From Mesorhizobium sp. (lineage in GTDB: Bacteria > Pseudomonadota > Alphaproteobacteria > Rhizobiales > Rhizobiaceae), in NCBI GenBank assembly GCA_004020365.1, contig SAQR01000026.1, positions 1 through 64,000 of the forward strand: DNA of 64,000 nucleotides. Direction: 5' to 3'. Positions within the stretch are counted from its first letter, which is position 1. Every line of letters begins with the position of its first letter. Made by a program: the position numbers and the translations under genes. The notes beneath the pieces are model-generated. The model was not told the DNA's origin. It made no database searches and saw only the letters and a list, made by a program, of their open reading frames with translations. Positions 9,990-19,587 of this stretch are shown piece by piece.

Positions 9990-10061
9990 TTAACGGGAAG
10001 ACTGCTTCCCGAAAGTGCAATCCGCTGAGGCCACGTTCTGGAAAACGAAATCACTCGACAT
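9990..10061 (-). CDS. Candidate 23-residue small protein with near-ideal Shine-Dalgarno
   Basis: On the minus strand the sequence AAAGGAGGTGATCCG stands directly before an ATG at 10061. Its core AAAGGAGGTGATC can pair with the whole anti-Shine-Dalgarno 3' end of 16S rRNA. The frame encodes 23 residues beginning MSSDFVFQNVASADC and ending GKQSSR before TAA. No known domain is recognised. The long frame extending past it is antisense to cfa and ignored. It is divergent from cfa and followed by a palindromic repeat. Such a strong binding site is unlikely by chance, but 23 codons give little coding signal. Confidence 0.5.
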   Translation of the reverse strand: MSSDFVFQNVASADCTFGKQSSR

Positions 10062-10237
10062 CGGATCACCTCCTTTCGATTTGTTGAAGACGCCCCCATG
10101 ATGGGGTGTCGATCTGCAAATGGCAAGGCGCCTTCGCAAAAATGCGGTGCGCGTTTGCCGCTACTGCTTGCGGCTATCCCATCGGACAGGCAAAGTCGGC
10201 GTGGACCGCCAGCGGGCTGAGCAGGGAAGGACGGGGG

Positions 10238-11509
10238 ATGGACGCAGCCGATAGAGCCGCACGGATTGTTCGAAGGGTTATCGAGACGTTGAAGCCGGGT
10301 TTCGCGGTCAAGCTGTGGAACGGCGAGCGGATCGGCCCCGCCACCGGCCCGGTGGTCACCATCAACGACCAGGACATCGTCTGGCAGGTGATGCGCCGGC
10401 CCAACCTCTCGACGCTGATCGAAATGTGGATCTCCAAGACCATCGACGTGGAAGACGGGTCGCTGTTCGATTTCTACGCCCTGCCTGCGCACGGCAAGCT
10501 CAGGACGAAGTTAAAATCGTTGCCCAAGCTCGCGGTCCTGCGCGACCTGCCGGCCGTGCTGTTTTCGCGAAAGCAAATGACGACGCGGACCGACCTTTCC
10601 GGGCGCAACCCCTTCGTCAGCGGTTCGAACAGGCAAGCGATCCAGCACCACTACGACATTTCGAACGCCTTCTACCGGCTCTTCCTCGACGAACGCATGG
10701 TCTATAGCTGCGGTTATTTCACCGATTTCGCCAATGGCATCGACCAGGCGCAGAAAGACAAGCTCGACCATATCTGCCGCAAGCTCCGGCTGAAGCCGGG
10801 CGAAAGGCTGCTCGACATCGGCTGCGGCTGGGGAGCCATGCTCATCCATGCCGCGAAAAGTTACGGCGTCGTCGGACATGGCGTCTCGCTGTCGGAAGCC
10901 CAGACTGCGCTCGCCCGCGAGCGCATCCGGGCTGAGGGACTGGAGGATCGCATCACCATCGAGATAAAGTCCTATGCCGAGCTGTCCGGCTCCTTCGACA
11001 AGATCTCGTCGATCGGCATGTTCGAGCATCTGGGGCTGGCCAACCACGCCGCCTATTTCTCGACCATTCATCGCCTGCTCAAGCCGGGCGGCATCTATCT
11101 GCACCACGCCATCACCCGGCGCGACAAGGGCAGCATCAAGAAGACCTTGCGCAAGGGCCCGGAATTCAAAGCGTTGATCAAATACATCTTTCCCGGCGGG
11201 GAGCTCGACACGATCGGCATGACGCTTGGCAATCTCGAAGCGCACGGCTTTCTTGTCTACGATGTCGAGAATTTGCGCGAGCACTACGCCCGCACCTGCC
11301 GCCTGTGGGCCGAACGCCTCCACGCACGCTTCGACGAGGCGATTGCCGAGGTCGGCGAAGCCAAGGCGCGGCTCTGGCTGCTTTATCTCACCGGCTGTTC
11401 GATCACTTTCGAGCGCGCTTCGGCGCAGATTTTCCAGACAGTCGTCACCAAGCGCGCGCGGGGCCCGAGCGGCCTGCCGCCGACGCGGGCGGACCTTTAT
11501 CGGGAATAA
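10238..11509 (+). CDS. cfa: Cyclopropane-fatty-acyl-phospholipid synthase
   Basis: Cfa transfers a methylene from SAM to cis double bonds of membrane phospholipid acyl chains, a change linked to stationary phase and acid stress. The 423-residue protein has an N-terminal lipid-binding region and a SAM methyltransferase domain with motif I LDIGCGWG (D193), the family signatures HHYDISNAFYRLFLD and MVYSCGYF, and FPGGELD, all typical. The ATG at 10238 follows GGAAGGACGGGGG. Rhizobia often carry two paralogs, so the exact cfa number is not assigned. The 428 bases upstream hold the small ORF, a repeat and presumably the promoter. Confidence 0.92.
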   Translation: MDAADRAARIVRRVIETLKPGFAVKLWNGERIGPATGPVVTINDQDIVWQVMRRPNLSTLIEMWISKTIDVEDGSLFDFYALPAHGKLRTKLKSLPKLAVLRDLPAVLFSRKQMTTRTDLSGRNPFVSGSNRQAIQHHYDISNAFYRLFLDERMVYSCGYFTDFANGIDQAQKDKLDHICRKLRLKPGERLLDIGCGWGAMLIHAAKSYGVVGHGVSLSEAQTALARERIRAEGLEDRITIEIKSYAELSGSFDKISSIGMFEHLGLANHAAYFSTIHRLLKPGGIYLHHAITRRDKGSIKKTLRKGPEFKALIKYIFPGGELDTIGMTLGNLEAHGFLVYDVENLREHYARTCRLWAERLHARFDEAIAEVGEAKARLWLLYLTGCSITFERASAQIFQTVVTKRARGPSGLPPTRADLYRE

Positions 11510-11584
11510 GGGTGCGTATTGTGTTCTGCCGCGATCCTTCGCGCCCCCCTCTATCCCGCCTGCATCTCAAACGTTCTGCACCGC

Positions 11585-12331
11585 CTAAACGAACCGCATC
11601 ATCTCGCCCACCCCGACACTGGCTGGCCGGTCGACCGTGCAATAGACGCCGAAATTATGCGCGTTGTGGCGGACCAGATTTCGCAGGATCGCCGCGTCGT
11701 GGTCGAAGCCGTCCTGGGCGATGATGGTGAAGCCGCAGCGGCGGCATGGTTCGGAGATGGTCAGCCGCAGATCGCCGATCGCCAGCTTGCGTCCGATCCA
11801 TTCCGTCTCCGGGAATGATCCCTCGATCGCCGCCACGTCGACGACGATGTTGGGGCGGAAGCGGCGCGGGTCGGCGGCGCCTTCCGGATGCAACGCCTTC
11901 AGGCGCGCCAGCGAAGCGGTGGTCAAAAGGTGGATGGGCGCCTTGCGGTAACGCTCGGCGGTCAGAAGGCCGGTGTAGTCCGGCGCATCTTTCTGGCGAA
12001 ACGGCCGGATCGAGGCCGCAAAGCCGAGAAAGGCGGAAACGGCTCCGTCACATTCGGCTCCGGGCGCTGGCAGCCAATCACCCTGCGGTGTAGCAATCTC
12101 GAGTTGCCGGGCTTGCGACAACCGGGCCCGAATGAGCGGCGCGTTGTGCCATTTCGCCTCGCGGTCAGGCCGCGCGATCTCACCGTCAGAGGCGTCGACA
12201 AGGCCGAACAGGCGGTCGCCGTCGATGGTTTCAGGGCCAACGGAGATCACATCCCGGCGTTCGCCGGCGAGCGAACTCGCCGGATAGCGCCAGAGCTCCC
12301 TGACAGTACCGATCTCCGTCGAGGCCTGCAT
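11585..12331 (-). CDS. MOSC domain-containing protein
   Basis: The 248-residue protein has an N-terminal beta-barrel (IGTVRELWRYPASSLAGE, typical of MOSC_N) and a C-terminal MOSC domain with the conserved cysteine in SEPCRRC. MOSC proteins are relatives of the molybdenum cofactor sulfurase C-terminus (YcbX, mARC) and often act in molybdopterin-dependent reduction of N-hydroxylated compounds, possibly with an electron-transfer partner. No partner is seen here. Its ATG overlaps the acs stop codon by one base (TGATG), so it is translationally coupled to acs. Confidence 0.87.
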   Translation of the reverse strand: MQASTEIGTVRELWRYPASSLAGERRDVISVGPETIDGDRLFGLVDASDGEIARPDREAKWHNAPLIRARLSQARQLEIATPQGDWLPAPGAECDGAVSAFLGFAASIRPFRQKDAPDYTGLLTAERYRKAPIHLLTTASLARLKALHPEGAADPRRFRPNIVVDVAAIEGSFPETEWIGRKLAIGDLRLTISEPCRRCGFTIIAQDGFDHDAAILRNLVRHNAHNFGVYCTVDRPASVGVGEMMRFV

Positions 12332-14286
12332 CAGGCCCGCTTGTTCTGCCGGTTGGCGACGAGGTCGTCGACGACCGCCGGATCGGCCAGCGTCGAGGTA
12401 TCGCCGAGCGCGGCAAAATCGTCCTCGGCGATCTTGCGCAGGATGCGACGCATGATCTTGCCCGATCGGGTTTTCGGCAGGCCCGGAGCGAACTGGATCT
12501 TGTCGGGCGTGGCGATGGCGCCGATGTCCTTGCGGACATGGGCGATGAGTTCCTTGCGCAACTCCTCGTCCGGCTTCTCGCCGGCCATCAATGTGACGTA
12601 GCAGTAGATGCCCTGGCCCTTGATGTCGTGCGGATAGCCGACGACGGCGGCTTCCGAGACTTTGTCGTGCGAAACCAGCGCCGATTCGACCTCGGCCGTG
12701 CCCATGCGGTGGCCGGAGACGTTGATGACGTCGTCGACCCGGCCGGTGATCCAGTAGTAGCCGTCGGCGTCGCGCCGGCAGCCGTCGCCAGTAAAATACT
12801 TGCCCTTGTAGGTGGAGAAATAGGTCTGCACGAAGCGCTCGTGGTCGCCATAGACGGTGCGCATCTGGCCCGGCCACGAATCGGTGATGCAAAGGTTGCC
12901 GCTGGCAACGCCTTCCAGCACCTTGCCGTCGCTGTCGACCAGTTGCGGCTTGACGCCGAAGAACGGCCGCGTCGCAGACCCTGCCTTCAGGTCGGTGGCG
13001 CCGGGCAGCGGCGTGATCAGGATGCCGCCGGTCTCTGTCTGCCACCATGTGTCGACGATCGGCACCTTGCCGTTGCCGACGACGTTGAAATACCACTCCC
13101 AGGCTTCCGGATTGATCGGCTCGCCGACCGTGCCTAGCACGCGCAGCGATTTGCGCGACGTCTTGGTGACATGGGCGTCGCCGGCGCCCATCAGGGCGCG
13201 CAAGGCAGTCGGCGCGGTGTAGAAGATGTTGACCTTGTGCTTGTCGATGACCTCCCAGAAGCGGGATTGCGAGGGATAGTTCGGCACGCCTTCGAACATC
13301 AGCGTGGTGGCGCCGTTGGCGAGCGGCCCGTAGACGATATAGCTGTGGCCGGTGACCCAGCCGACATCGGCGGTGCACCAGTAGATGTCGCCGTCATGGT
13401 AGTCGAAGATATATTGGTGGGTCATCGAGACATAGACGAGATAGCCGGCCGTGGTGTGCAGCACGCCCTTCGGCTTGCCGGTCGAGCCCGATGTGTAGAG
13501 GATGAACAACGGGTCCTCGGCCTTCATCTTCTCCGGCTTGCATTCCGCCTTAACCGTCGCGATCTCGTCATGGTACCAGACGTCGCGTCCGGCAACCCAA
13601 CCGGTCTTGCCGCCGGTGCGGCGCACGACGACGACCTTTTCGACTTTCGTTCCGGCCTTGGCGGCGATCTCGATCGCCTTGTCGGTGTTGTCCTTCAACG
13701 GGATCGGCTTGCCGCCGCGCAGGCCCTCGTCGGCGGTGATGACGAAGCTTGATTTGCAGTCGTCGATGCGGCCGGCCAGCGCGTCCGGTGAGAAGCCGCC
13801 AAAGACCACCGAATGGATAGCGCCGATGCGCGTGCAGGCAAGCATCGCATAGGCGGCTTCCGGAATCATCGGCATGTAGATGGTGACGCGGTCGCCTTTC
13901 CTGACGCCGTGCTTCTTCATCACATTGGCGAGCCGGCAGACATGCGCGTAGAGCTCGTTATAGGTGATTTTCCTGTCGTCGTAGGGATTGTCGCCTTCCC
14001 AGATGATGGCAGTCTGATCGCCGCGCTTCTTCAGATGCCGGTCGATGCAGTTCCAGGAAACATTGGTCTCGCCGTCCTCGAACCATTTGATCGAGACCTT
14101 GCCGTCGAAGGAGGTGTTCTTGACCTTGCTGTAGGGCTTGAACCAGTCGATGCGCTTGCCGTGCTTGCCCCAGAACTTGTCCGGGTTCTTCACGCTGTCG
14201 GCGTACCATTTCAAATAGGTTTCATTGTCGATCAGCGCATTCTTCTTCCACGCCGGCTGGACGCGATGGACATGAACCTCGGACAT
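12331..14286 (-). CDS. acs: Acetyl-CoA synthetase
   Basis: Acs activates acetate to acetyl-CoA through an acetyl-adenylate. The 651 residues match the family length. Adenylate-forming motifs are present: [15 protein letters not shown] (P-loop), WWQTETGG, the hinge region [20 protein letters not shown], and the C-terminal [11 protein letters not shown] whose lysine is the conserved acetylation site that switches activity off. The ATG at 14286 follows GGGAGGGAATGGAAAA; the 73 codons upstream in frame lack homology. MOSC gene downstream overlaps by one base. Confidence 0.96.
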   Translation of the reverse strand: MSEVHVHRVQPAWKKNALIDNETYLKWYADSVKNPDKFWGKHGKRIDWFKPYSKVKNTSFDGKVSIKWFEDGETNVSWNCIDRHLKKRGDQTAIIWEGDNPYDDRKITYNELYAHVCRLANVMKKHGVRKGDRVTIYMPMIPEAAYAMLACTRIGAIHSVVFGGFSPDALAGRIDDCKSSFVITADEGLRGGKPIPLKDNTDKAIEIAAKAGTKVEKVVVVRRTGGKTGWVAGRDVWYHDEIATVKAECKPEKMKAEDPLFILYTSGSTGKPKGVLHTTAGYLVYVSMTHQYIFDYHDGDIYWCTADVGWVTGHSYIVYGPLANGATTLMFEGVPNYPSQSRFWEVIDKHKVNIFYTAPTALRALMGAGDAHVTKTSRKSLRVLGTVGEPINPEAWEWYFNVVGNGKVPIVDTWWQTETGGILITPLPGATDLKAGSATRPFFGVKPQLVDSDGKVLEGVASGNLCITDSWPGQMRTVYGDHERFVQTYFSTYKGKYFTGDGCRRDADGYYWITGRVDDVINVSGHRMGTAEVESALVSHDKVSEAAVVGYPHDIKGQGIYCYVTLMAGEKPDEELRKELIAHVRKDIGAIATPDKIQFAPGLPKTRSGKIMRRILRKIAEDDFAALGDTSTLADPAVVDDLVANRQNKRA

Positions 14287-14590
14287 TTTTCCATTCCCTC
14301 CCAAGACCAACTGCCAGCTTGCCCGCCGAGCAGCATCGCGGCGCAGCGGCCGCGAATTCGCGCGCATTATTAACAGTTCCGCGATGACGGCAACATTAGA
14401 CGTTGGATTCGCGCGGCGGGATGCCGCAGACGTCGTTTTCGCCGCTATCAGCACTCGACCACGATCGCTGCTAACCGCATGTTTTTGCGTCGTAAATCTG
14501 GCCACTAACTACGAAATATCAATAGACGATTAAGCAAATTGCGCGCACAATTTCAAATTGGGAGGAAGGAGAATCAACCAGGGGACCGCA
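14287..14590. promoter_or_regulatory. Divergent acs/usg intergenic region
   Basis: These 304 bases separate the divergent acs and usg genes. The right half (14465-14560) is clearly A/T-richer than its surroundings, as expected for promoters. No specific operator or RNA motif was recognised. Confidence 0.4.
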
Positions 14591-14863
14591 ATGCGCGACC
14601 GATCCGAAATGGACTTGATGCTCAAGGGCTACGGCTTGACCACGGCCAAGATTCTTTATCACTTTCCCGATCACCCGCATCTGCTGCAGAGCTTCATCTG
14701 GCAGGACTACGACATCGCTCCGAAATTTCCGGTGCTGATCCGGTTCATCGAGTTCTGGCAGACCAAGCTCGATGGTCCGCTGCATTCGGTGAGCTATACC
14801 CACCAGAAGCTGATCGCGCCCAATGAATGGCACAAGGTCGACGGCGAGTTCGTGCTGCATTAG
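14591..14863 (+). CDS. usg: Usg family protein
   Basis: The 90-residue product matches the Usg family, a small alphaproteobacterial protein named for its position upstream of a tryptophan gene in Caulobacter; its function is unknown. The characteristic run LKGYGLTTAKILYHFPDHP and WQDYDIAPKFP are both present, and length is normal. The ATG at 14591 is preferred over an earlier in-frame start because conservation begins near MDLMLKGYG and AGGGGAC precedes it. No trp gene is adjacent here. The stop codon abuts a palindromic repeat that may act as terminator. Confidence 0.88.
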   Translation: MRDRSEMDLMLKGYGLTTAKILYHFPDHPHLLQSFIWQDYDIAPKFPVLIRFIEFWQTKLDGPLHSVSYTHQKLIAPNEWHKVDGEFVLH

Positions 14864-15004
14864 GGCGTGCCGATATTCAGGTGAGGCCGGCCTGCGAACG
14901 GCGGCTTCCTGCGCTTCCGGTGCTCACGTACTTTAAGTACGCTCCGCTCCGGTTCTCGGAAGCCACCATTCTCGGCGCGGCCTGACCTGAATCTCAACAC
15001 GCCC
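14863..15004. repeat. Long imperfect palindromic element, copy 1
   Basis: About 140 bases begin with GGGCGTG and end with CACGCCC; the arms run inward through ATTCAGGT, GGCC and GGCTTCC to a centre at ACGTACTTTAAGTACG. A near-identical copy lies at 55882-56021. Here it separates the convergent usg and aldo/keto reductase genes and could form a long hairpin acting as a bidirectional terminator. Confidence 0.85.
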
Positions 15005-15034
15005 GTCGTCGGGCGTTCGAGGTATCGGGCGGGG

Positions 15035-16069
15035 TCAGACCGCAGGCGGGCTCAGCCGGGCAAAACCCTCCTGCCGGCGATAGGGAAAATACGGATAGGC
15101 TGCGGTCACCGCGCTTGCCGCGTCGAGCTTCCTCGTCTGGTCTGATGTCAGTGACCAACCGACTGCGCCGAGGTTCTGGCGCAGCTGTTCCTCGTTGCGC
15201 GCGCCGATAATGACAGAGGCGACGGTCGGCCGCTGCAGCAACCAGTTGATGGCGATCTGCGGCACGGTCTTGCCGGTTTCCCTGGCCACGGCTTCGAGCG
15301 CATCGACAACCCGATAGAGCAGCTCGTCTTCGACCGGCGGCCCGAAGCTTGCGGTGTCGTGCAGCCGGCTCTTTTCCGGCAGCGGCTCGCCGCGGCGGAT
15401 CTTGCCGGTCAGGCGGCCCCAGCCGAGCGGGCTCCACACCAGCGCGCCAACGCCCTGGTCTAGGCCGAGCGGCATCAACTCCCATTCGTAGTCGCGCCCG
15501 ACCAGCGAGTAATAGACCTGATGGGCGACGTAGCGCGGGTAACCGTGCTTGTCCGCCAGGCCGAGCGATTTCATCACTTGCCAGCCGGAAAAATTGGAGA
15601 CGCCGACATAGCGCAGCTTGCCGGCGCGCACGAGACTGTCCAGCGTCGACAGCACCTCCTCGATCGGCGTTGCGGCGTCGAAAGCATGCAGCTGCAGCAG
15701 GTCGATGTAGTCGGTGCCGAGACGCTTGAGCGCGTCCTCGACCGCCTTGATGAGGCGCGAACGTGAAGAGCCGGCATCGTTGGGTCCGTCGCCCATCGGC
15801 AGCGAGGTCTTGGTCGAGATCAGCACGGCATCGCGGCGGCCATTGATGGCCGCGCCGAGGACTTCTTCGGAGGCACCGTTCGAATAGACGTCGGCGGTGT
15901 CGAACAGGTTGACGCCGGCCTCCAGGCAGATGTCGACCCGTCGCCGCGCTTCCGTCGCATCGCTGTTGCCCCAGGCGCCGAACAGCGGGCCCGAACCGCC
16001 GAAGGTTCCAGCGCCGAACGAGAGCGCCGGGACCTTCAGGCCCGAGGCGCCAAGACGTCGATAATCCAT
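15035..16069 (-). CDS. Aldo/keto reductase
   Basis: NAD(P)H-dependent TIM-barrel oxidoreductase of 344 residues, related to the Kv-beta/YghZ-like subgroup. Catalytic residues are visible: Asp and Tyr in LFDTADVYSNG, Lys in LISTKTSLP, and the active-site His in LLQLHAFD; the cofactor-binding region near the C-terminus includes VIIGARNEEQL. Substrate unknown. AGGAGAAAAAG precedes the ATG. It lies 38 bases after the MFS gene on the same strand, so the two may be cotranscribed. A second, different member lies at 18403-19452. Confidence 0.92.
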   Translation of the reverse strand: MDYRRLGASGLKVPALSFGAGTFGGSGPLFGAWGNSDATEARRRVDICLEAGVNLFDTADVYSNGASEEVLGAAINGRRDAVLISTKTSLPMGDGPNDAGSSRSRLIKAVEDALKRLGTDYIDLLQLHAFDAATPIEEVLSTLDSLVRAGKLRYVGVSNFSGWQVMKSLGLADKHGYPRYVAHQVYYSLVGRDYEWELMPLGLDQGVGALVWSPLGWGRLTGKIRRGEPLPEKSRLHDTASFGPPVEDELLYRVVDALEAVARETGKTVPQIAINWLLQRPTVASVIIGARNEEQLRQNLGAVGWSLTSDQTRKLDAASAVTAAYPYFPYRRQEGFARLSPPAV

Positions 16070-16107
16070 CTTTTTCTCCTGTGATGTCTAAGGGGTTCGT
16101 CGGGTTG

Positions 16108-17286
16108 CTACGAGCGGGCAGATGCCGGTTCTCCAAGCGCCGGGCGATCGAGGCGCAGCGCCAACGCCGCAACGGCGAGCGCCGAGAGCGGCAGCAAGGC
16201 GGCGACCCAGGTGACGGCGCCAAGGCCGGGGCCATGGGCGATGACCATGCCGCCGAGCCAGGCGCCGGCGGCGTTGCCGAGGTTGAAGGCGGCGATGTTG
16301 AAGGACGAGGCGAGGCTCTGGCCGGCGCCCTCGGCCTTTTCCAGCACCCACATCTGCAGCGGCGCTACGGTGGCGAAGGCGGCGGCGCCGAGCAGGCCGA
16401 CATAGATGACGGCCATCGCCTGGCTGTGCAGGGCGAAGGTCATCGTGCCGAGCACCAGCGCCAGCACAACGAGACTGCCGAGGACGGAAGGCACCAGCCA
16501 GCGGTCGGCGAACTTGCCGCCGGCGAGATTGCCGGCGATGAGGCCGCCGCCGAAGACAAGCAGGATCGGCGACACCGCCGCTTCCGCAAAACCGGTGATC
16601 TCGGTCAGCAGGGGGGCGATATAGGTGAAGACGGCGAAGACGCCCGCATAGCCAAGCACGGTGACGGCGAAGCCAAGCAGAACCGGCGCGCGGCCGAGCA
16701 CGGCGAGATCACCGCGCAGGTCGCTCTTTTCCAGCGCTGCCGGGCTGCGCGGCACCAGCAGGAGAATGATGGCGAAGGCGACGATGCCGACCAGGGTTAC
16801 CGCCCAGAAGGTCGCACGCCAGCCGAAGGCCTGGCCGAGCCAGGTGCCGAAGGGCACGCCGAGGATGTTGGCGATTGTCAGGCCGGTGAACATCAGGGCG
16901 ATCGCCGAGGCCTTCCTGTTGGGAGCCACCAGCCCGGTCGCAACGACCGAACCAACGCCGAAGAAGGTGCCGTGGGCGAAGGCGGTGAGCACGCGGGCGG
17001 CCATCAGCGTCCAGTAGTCGGGGGCCAGCGCGCAGGCGAGATTGCCCAGCGTGAAGATCGCCATCAGCGCCAGAAGCACGGTCTTGCGCGGCCAGCGGCC
17101 GGTGGCGATCGTCAGCAGCGGCGCGCCGATGACGACGCCCAGCGCATAGCCGGAGATCAGCTGGCCGGCTGCCGAGATCGAGACGCCGAGATCGGTGCTG
17201 ACGTCGAGCAGCAGGCCCATGATGACGAATTCGGTGACACCGATGCCGAACGCACCGGCGGCGAGAGCATAAAGAGCAAGAGGCAT
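16108..17286 (-). CDS. MFS efflux permease (AraJ/DHA1-like)
   Basis: The 392-residue protein has 12 hydrophobic segments and the DHA1 opening seen in AraJ-type exporters (LALAAGAFGIGVTEFVIMGLL), plus FTGLTIANILGVPFGTWLGQ, a typical antiporter region in helix 5. It probably exports a small metabolite or drug by proton antiport. Start at MPLALYALAAG (17286), where homology begins; the 45 upstream codons overlap the divergent LysR promoter. LysR regulator 138 bases away likely controls it, together with the aldo/keto reductase downstream. Confidence 0.88.
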   Translation of the reverse strand: MPLALYALAAGAFGIGVTEFVIMGLLLDVSTDLGVSISAAGQLISGYALGVVIGAPLLTIATGRWPRKTVLLALMAIFTLGNLACALAPDYWTLMAARVLTAFAHGTFFGVGSVVATGLVAPNRKASAIALMFTGLTIANILGVPFGTWLGQAFGWRATFWAVTLVGIVAFAIILLLVPRSPAALEKSDLRGDLAVLGRAPVLLGFAVTVLGYAGVFAVFTYIAPLLTEITGFAEAAVSPILLVFGGGLIAGNLAGGKFADRWLVPSVLGSLVVLALVLGTMTFALHSQAMAVIYVGLLGAAAFATVAPLQMWVLEKAEGAGQSLASSFNIAAFNLGNAAGAWLGGMVIAHGPGLGAVTWVAALLPLSALAVAALALRLDRPALGEPASARS

Positions 17287-17423
17287 CGCGGTTCCCACTT
17301 CGATGGCAGCAGTTTTGACGACAGGACGCCGTGTCCTCCTGCGCCCCGAGCCGGAAGATCGTGTTGCCATGTGCTGTGAACCAGCCTTGCGTCGGGCACA
17401 CTGTCTGTGAAATAGATTCACGA

Positions 17424-18332
17424 ATGGCGAGGCCCGACATCAACCGCTCCGGCGAGATCGAAGTGTTTGTACGTGTCGTCGAAGCGGGCAGTTTTTCGGC
17501 TGCGGCGCGGATGCTGCGGATGACGCCGTCGGCGGTGAGCAAGCTGATTGCGCGGCTTGAGGCCCGGCTTGGCGCGCGGCTGATCAGCCGCTCGACGCGC
17601 AAGCTGCGACTGACACCGGAGGGAGCGGCCTTCTTCGACAGCGGCGTGCGCATCCTGGCCGACATGGCGGCAGCCGAGCGCGAGGCGGCGGCCGGTGCTG
17701 CGCCGCGCGGCCGGCTAAGGGTCAACAGCTACGTGCCGTTCGGGCAGCACCGGCTGATCCCGCTCTTGCCGCGGTTTCTCGAACGCTATCCGGAAATCGC
17801 CATCGATCTGGTCTTGACCGACAATGTCATCGACCTGATGGAGGAGCGCGCCGATGTTGCGATCCGCGCCGGGCCGCTCGGCGAATCACGTTTGGTGGCG
17901 CGCAAGCTCGGGCAGAGCCGGGTGGTCGTCGTCGCCGCGCCGTCCTACCTCAGGTTGCACGGCACGCCCCGAACGCCGGCCGATCTCGATCGTCACAACC
18001 GGATGGGTTTCTGTTTCGTGCGCCATGTCGACGGCTGGCCCTTCGTCGGTGCGGCCGGCGAGGCCTTCATCGTCCCGATAACCGGGAATGCGCTGGTCAG
18101 CGACGGCGAGGCGATGCGGCTGATGGCGCTCTCGGGCGCTGGCATCGCCCGGCTGGCGCGCTGGCATGTGGAGCCCGACATCGCCGCCGGCCGGCTGGTC
18201 CCGCTTCTGGAGGGCTTCAACCCCGGCGACGAGGAGCTTACCCACGCTGTTTACGTCGGCCAGGGCAAGCATTTGCCGGCGCGAGTGCGGGCCTATCTCG
18301 ACTTTCTGGTCGAGACGGTCCGGCTGAGCTGA
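17424..18332 (+). CDS. LysR-family transcriptional regulator
   Basis: The 302-residue protein has an N-terminal winged helix-turn-helix (EIEVFVRVVEAGSFSAAARMLRMT, SAVSKLIARLEARLG) and a C-terminal type 2 periplasmic-binding-fold effector domain. LysR proteins usually regulate the divergent gene, here the MFS permease at 16108-17286; the shared 137-base gap should contain the operator. ATG 17424 is chosen because conservation begins at RSGEIEVF. Effector unknown. Confidence 0.92.
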   Translation: MARPDINRSGEIEVFVRVVEAGSFSAAARMLRMTPSAVSKLIARLEARLGARLISRSTRKLRLTPEGAAFFDSGVRILADMAAAEREAAAGAAPRGRLRVNSYVPFGQHRLIPLLPRFLERYPEIAIDLVLTDNVIDLMEERADVAIRAGPLGESRLVARKLGQSRVVVVAAPSYLRLHGTPRTPADLDRHNRMGFCFVRHVDGWPFVGAAGEAFIVPITGNALVSDGEAMRLMALSGAGIARLARWHVEPDIAAGRLVPLLEGFNPGDEELTHAVYVGQGKHLPARVRAYLDFLVETVRLS

Positions 18333-18361
18333 GCCTAAGGAAGATCGGAGCCCAAAAAAGA

Positions 18362-18383
18362 TCGGGAGCCCGCCGGCTCCCGA
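18362..18383 (-). terminator. Rho-independent terminator of the aldo/keto reductase
   Basis: A perfect 9-bp stem (TCGGGAGCC / GGCTCCCGA) with a 4-base loop. Read on the minus strand it is followed within three bases by TTTTTT (18354-18359), so it is a strong terminator for the gene ending at 18403. It may also help end the convergent LysR transcript. Confidence 0.85.
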
Positions 18384-18402
18384 AATCGAAGATGAGATTG
18401 AA

Positions 18403-19452
18403 TCACTTTTTCGGCGCAAAGGGCGCCGGCCGCCGGCCAGCCGCCTGGCGCTCGATCATCCAGCCCGGATATTCGGATGGCAATGCGCTGACTTCGTCGA
18501 GACGAGCAAGATCGTCGCTGTCGAGCTTCAACTCGGTGGCGGCAAGGTTCTGTTCGAGCTGCTCCATGCGGCTGGCGCCGATGATCACGCTCATCACGAA
18601 GGATTTTGCCAGCACATAGCCAAGTGCCACCGTGGCGACGCTGACGCCGTGCTTGCCGGCGATCTCGCGCATGGCGGCGACCGCCGCCCAGGCGCGGTCT
18701 TCATTGACCGGCGGGAAATTGAAGCTGGCGCGGCGGCCCTCGCCATTGCCAGGCGCGCCGGGTCCGTATTTGCCGGAAAGCAGCCCGCCCGCCATCGGCG
18801 ACCAGACCATCAGCCCAAGCTTCTCCTCGTTGAGCAGCGGCACGATCTCGCGTTCCAGATCGCGGCCGGCGATGGAATAGTAGGACTGGACCGTCTCAAA
18901 ACGGGCAAAGCCCTTGCGTTCGGCGATGCCCAATGCCTTGGCGATGCGCCAGGCCGCCCAGTTCGAGACGCCGACATAGCGGACCTTGCCGCTGGTAACC
19001 AGATCGTCGAGCGCCCGCAGCGTCTCGTCGATCGGCGTCACCGTGTCGGTGCCGTGCAACTGATAGAGATCGATATGGTCGAGCTGAAGCCGTTCGAGAC
19101 TGCCGTCGACCGAGTCCATGATGTGGCCGCGCGAGGAGCCGCGCTGGTTGGGGCCGTCGCCCATAGCGCTATGGACCTTGGTGGCGATGATCACGTCCTG
19201 CCGCTTGACGCCGAGGTTCCGCAGCGACTGGCCGAGAAGCCGTTCCGATGCGCCGAAGGAGTAGACATCGGCCGTGTCGAAGAAATTGATGCCGGCGGAG
19301 AGCGAGCGATGGACGATCCTGTCGACGCCATCCTGGTCGAGGCTGGCGATCTGGCCCCATTGGTTGTTTTGGTCGGCGGCGCCGAAGGTCATGGTGCCGA
19401 GACAAAGTTCGGAGACAAACATCCCCGTATTTCCAAGTTGATTATAGCGCAT
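18403..19452 (-). CDS. Aldo/keto reductase
   Basis: The 349-residue NAD(P)H-dependent TIM-barrel oxidoreductase shows NFFDTADVYSFGASE (Asp, Tyr), VIIATKVHS (Lys) and LYQLHGTDT (His). It resembles the subgroup that includes E. coli YajO/Tas-type enzymes. The start at 19452 (MRYNQLGNTG) is where the family begins; the 25 codons upstream are ignored. Substrate unknown. It is only distantly similar to the aldo/keto reductase at 15035. A T-tailed terminator follows. Confidence 0.92.
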   Translation of the reverse strand: MRYNQLGNTGMFVSELCLGTMTFGAADQNNQWGQIASLDQDGVDRIVHRSLSAGINFFDTADVYSFGASERLLGQSLRNLGVKRQDVIIATKVHSAMGDGPNQRGSSRGHIMDSVDGSLERLQLDHIDLYQLHGTDTVTPIDETLRALDDLVTSGKVRYVGVSNWAAWRIAKALGIAERKGFARFETVQSYYSIAGRDLEREIVPLLNEEKLGLMVWSPMAGGLLSGKYGPGAPGNGEGRRASFNFPPVNEDRAWAAVAAMREIAGKHGVSVATVALGYVLAKSFVMSVIIGASRMEQLEQNLAATELKLDSDDLARLDEVSALPSEYPGWMIERQAAGRRPAPFAPKK

Positions 19453-19587
19453 GGTGCGGCTCCGGAAAGTTTTGGAATGACCCGGTCGATATAGGAACGG
19501 TACGTTTCGTTTCAATTCTTGGCGCAACGTCTTGATGCTTTTGGACCAGGTTCCGCGGTCTGACGGTCCGGCGTAGTGGGCAACAGG

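Noticed and set aside
10106-10237. N-terminal extension of cfa by 44 residues
   Set aside because: The strong ribosome-binding site is at 10238 and homology to cyclopropane synthases begins after it.
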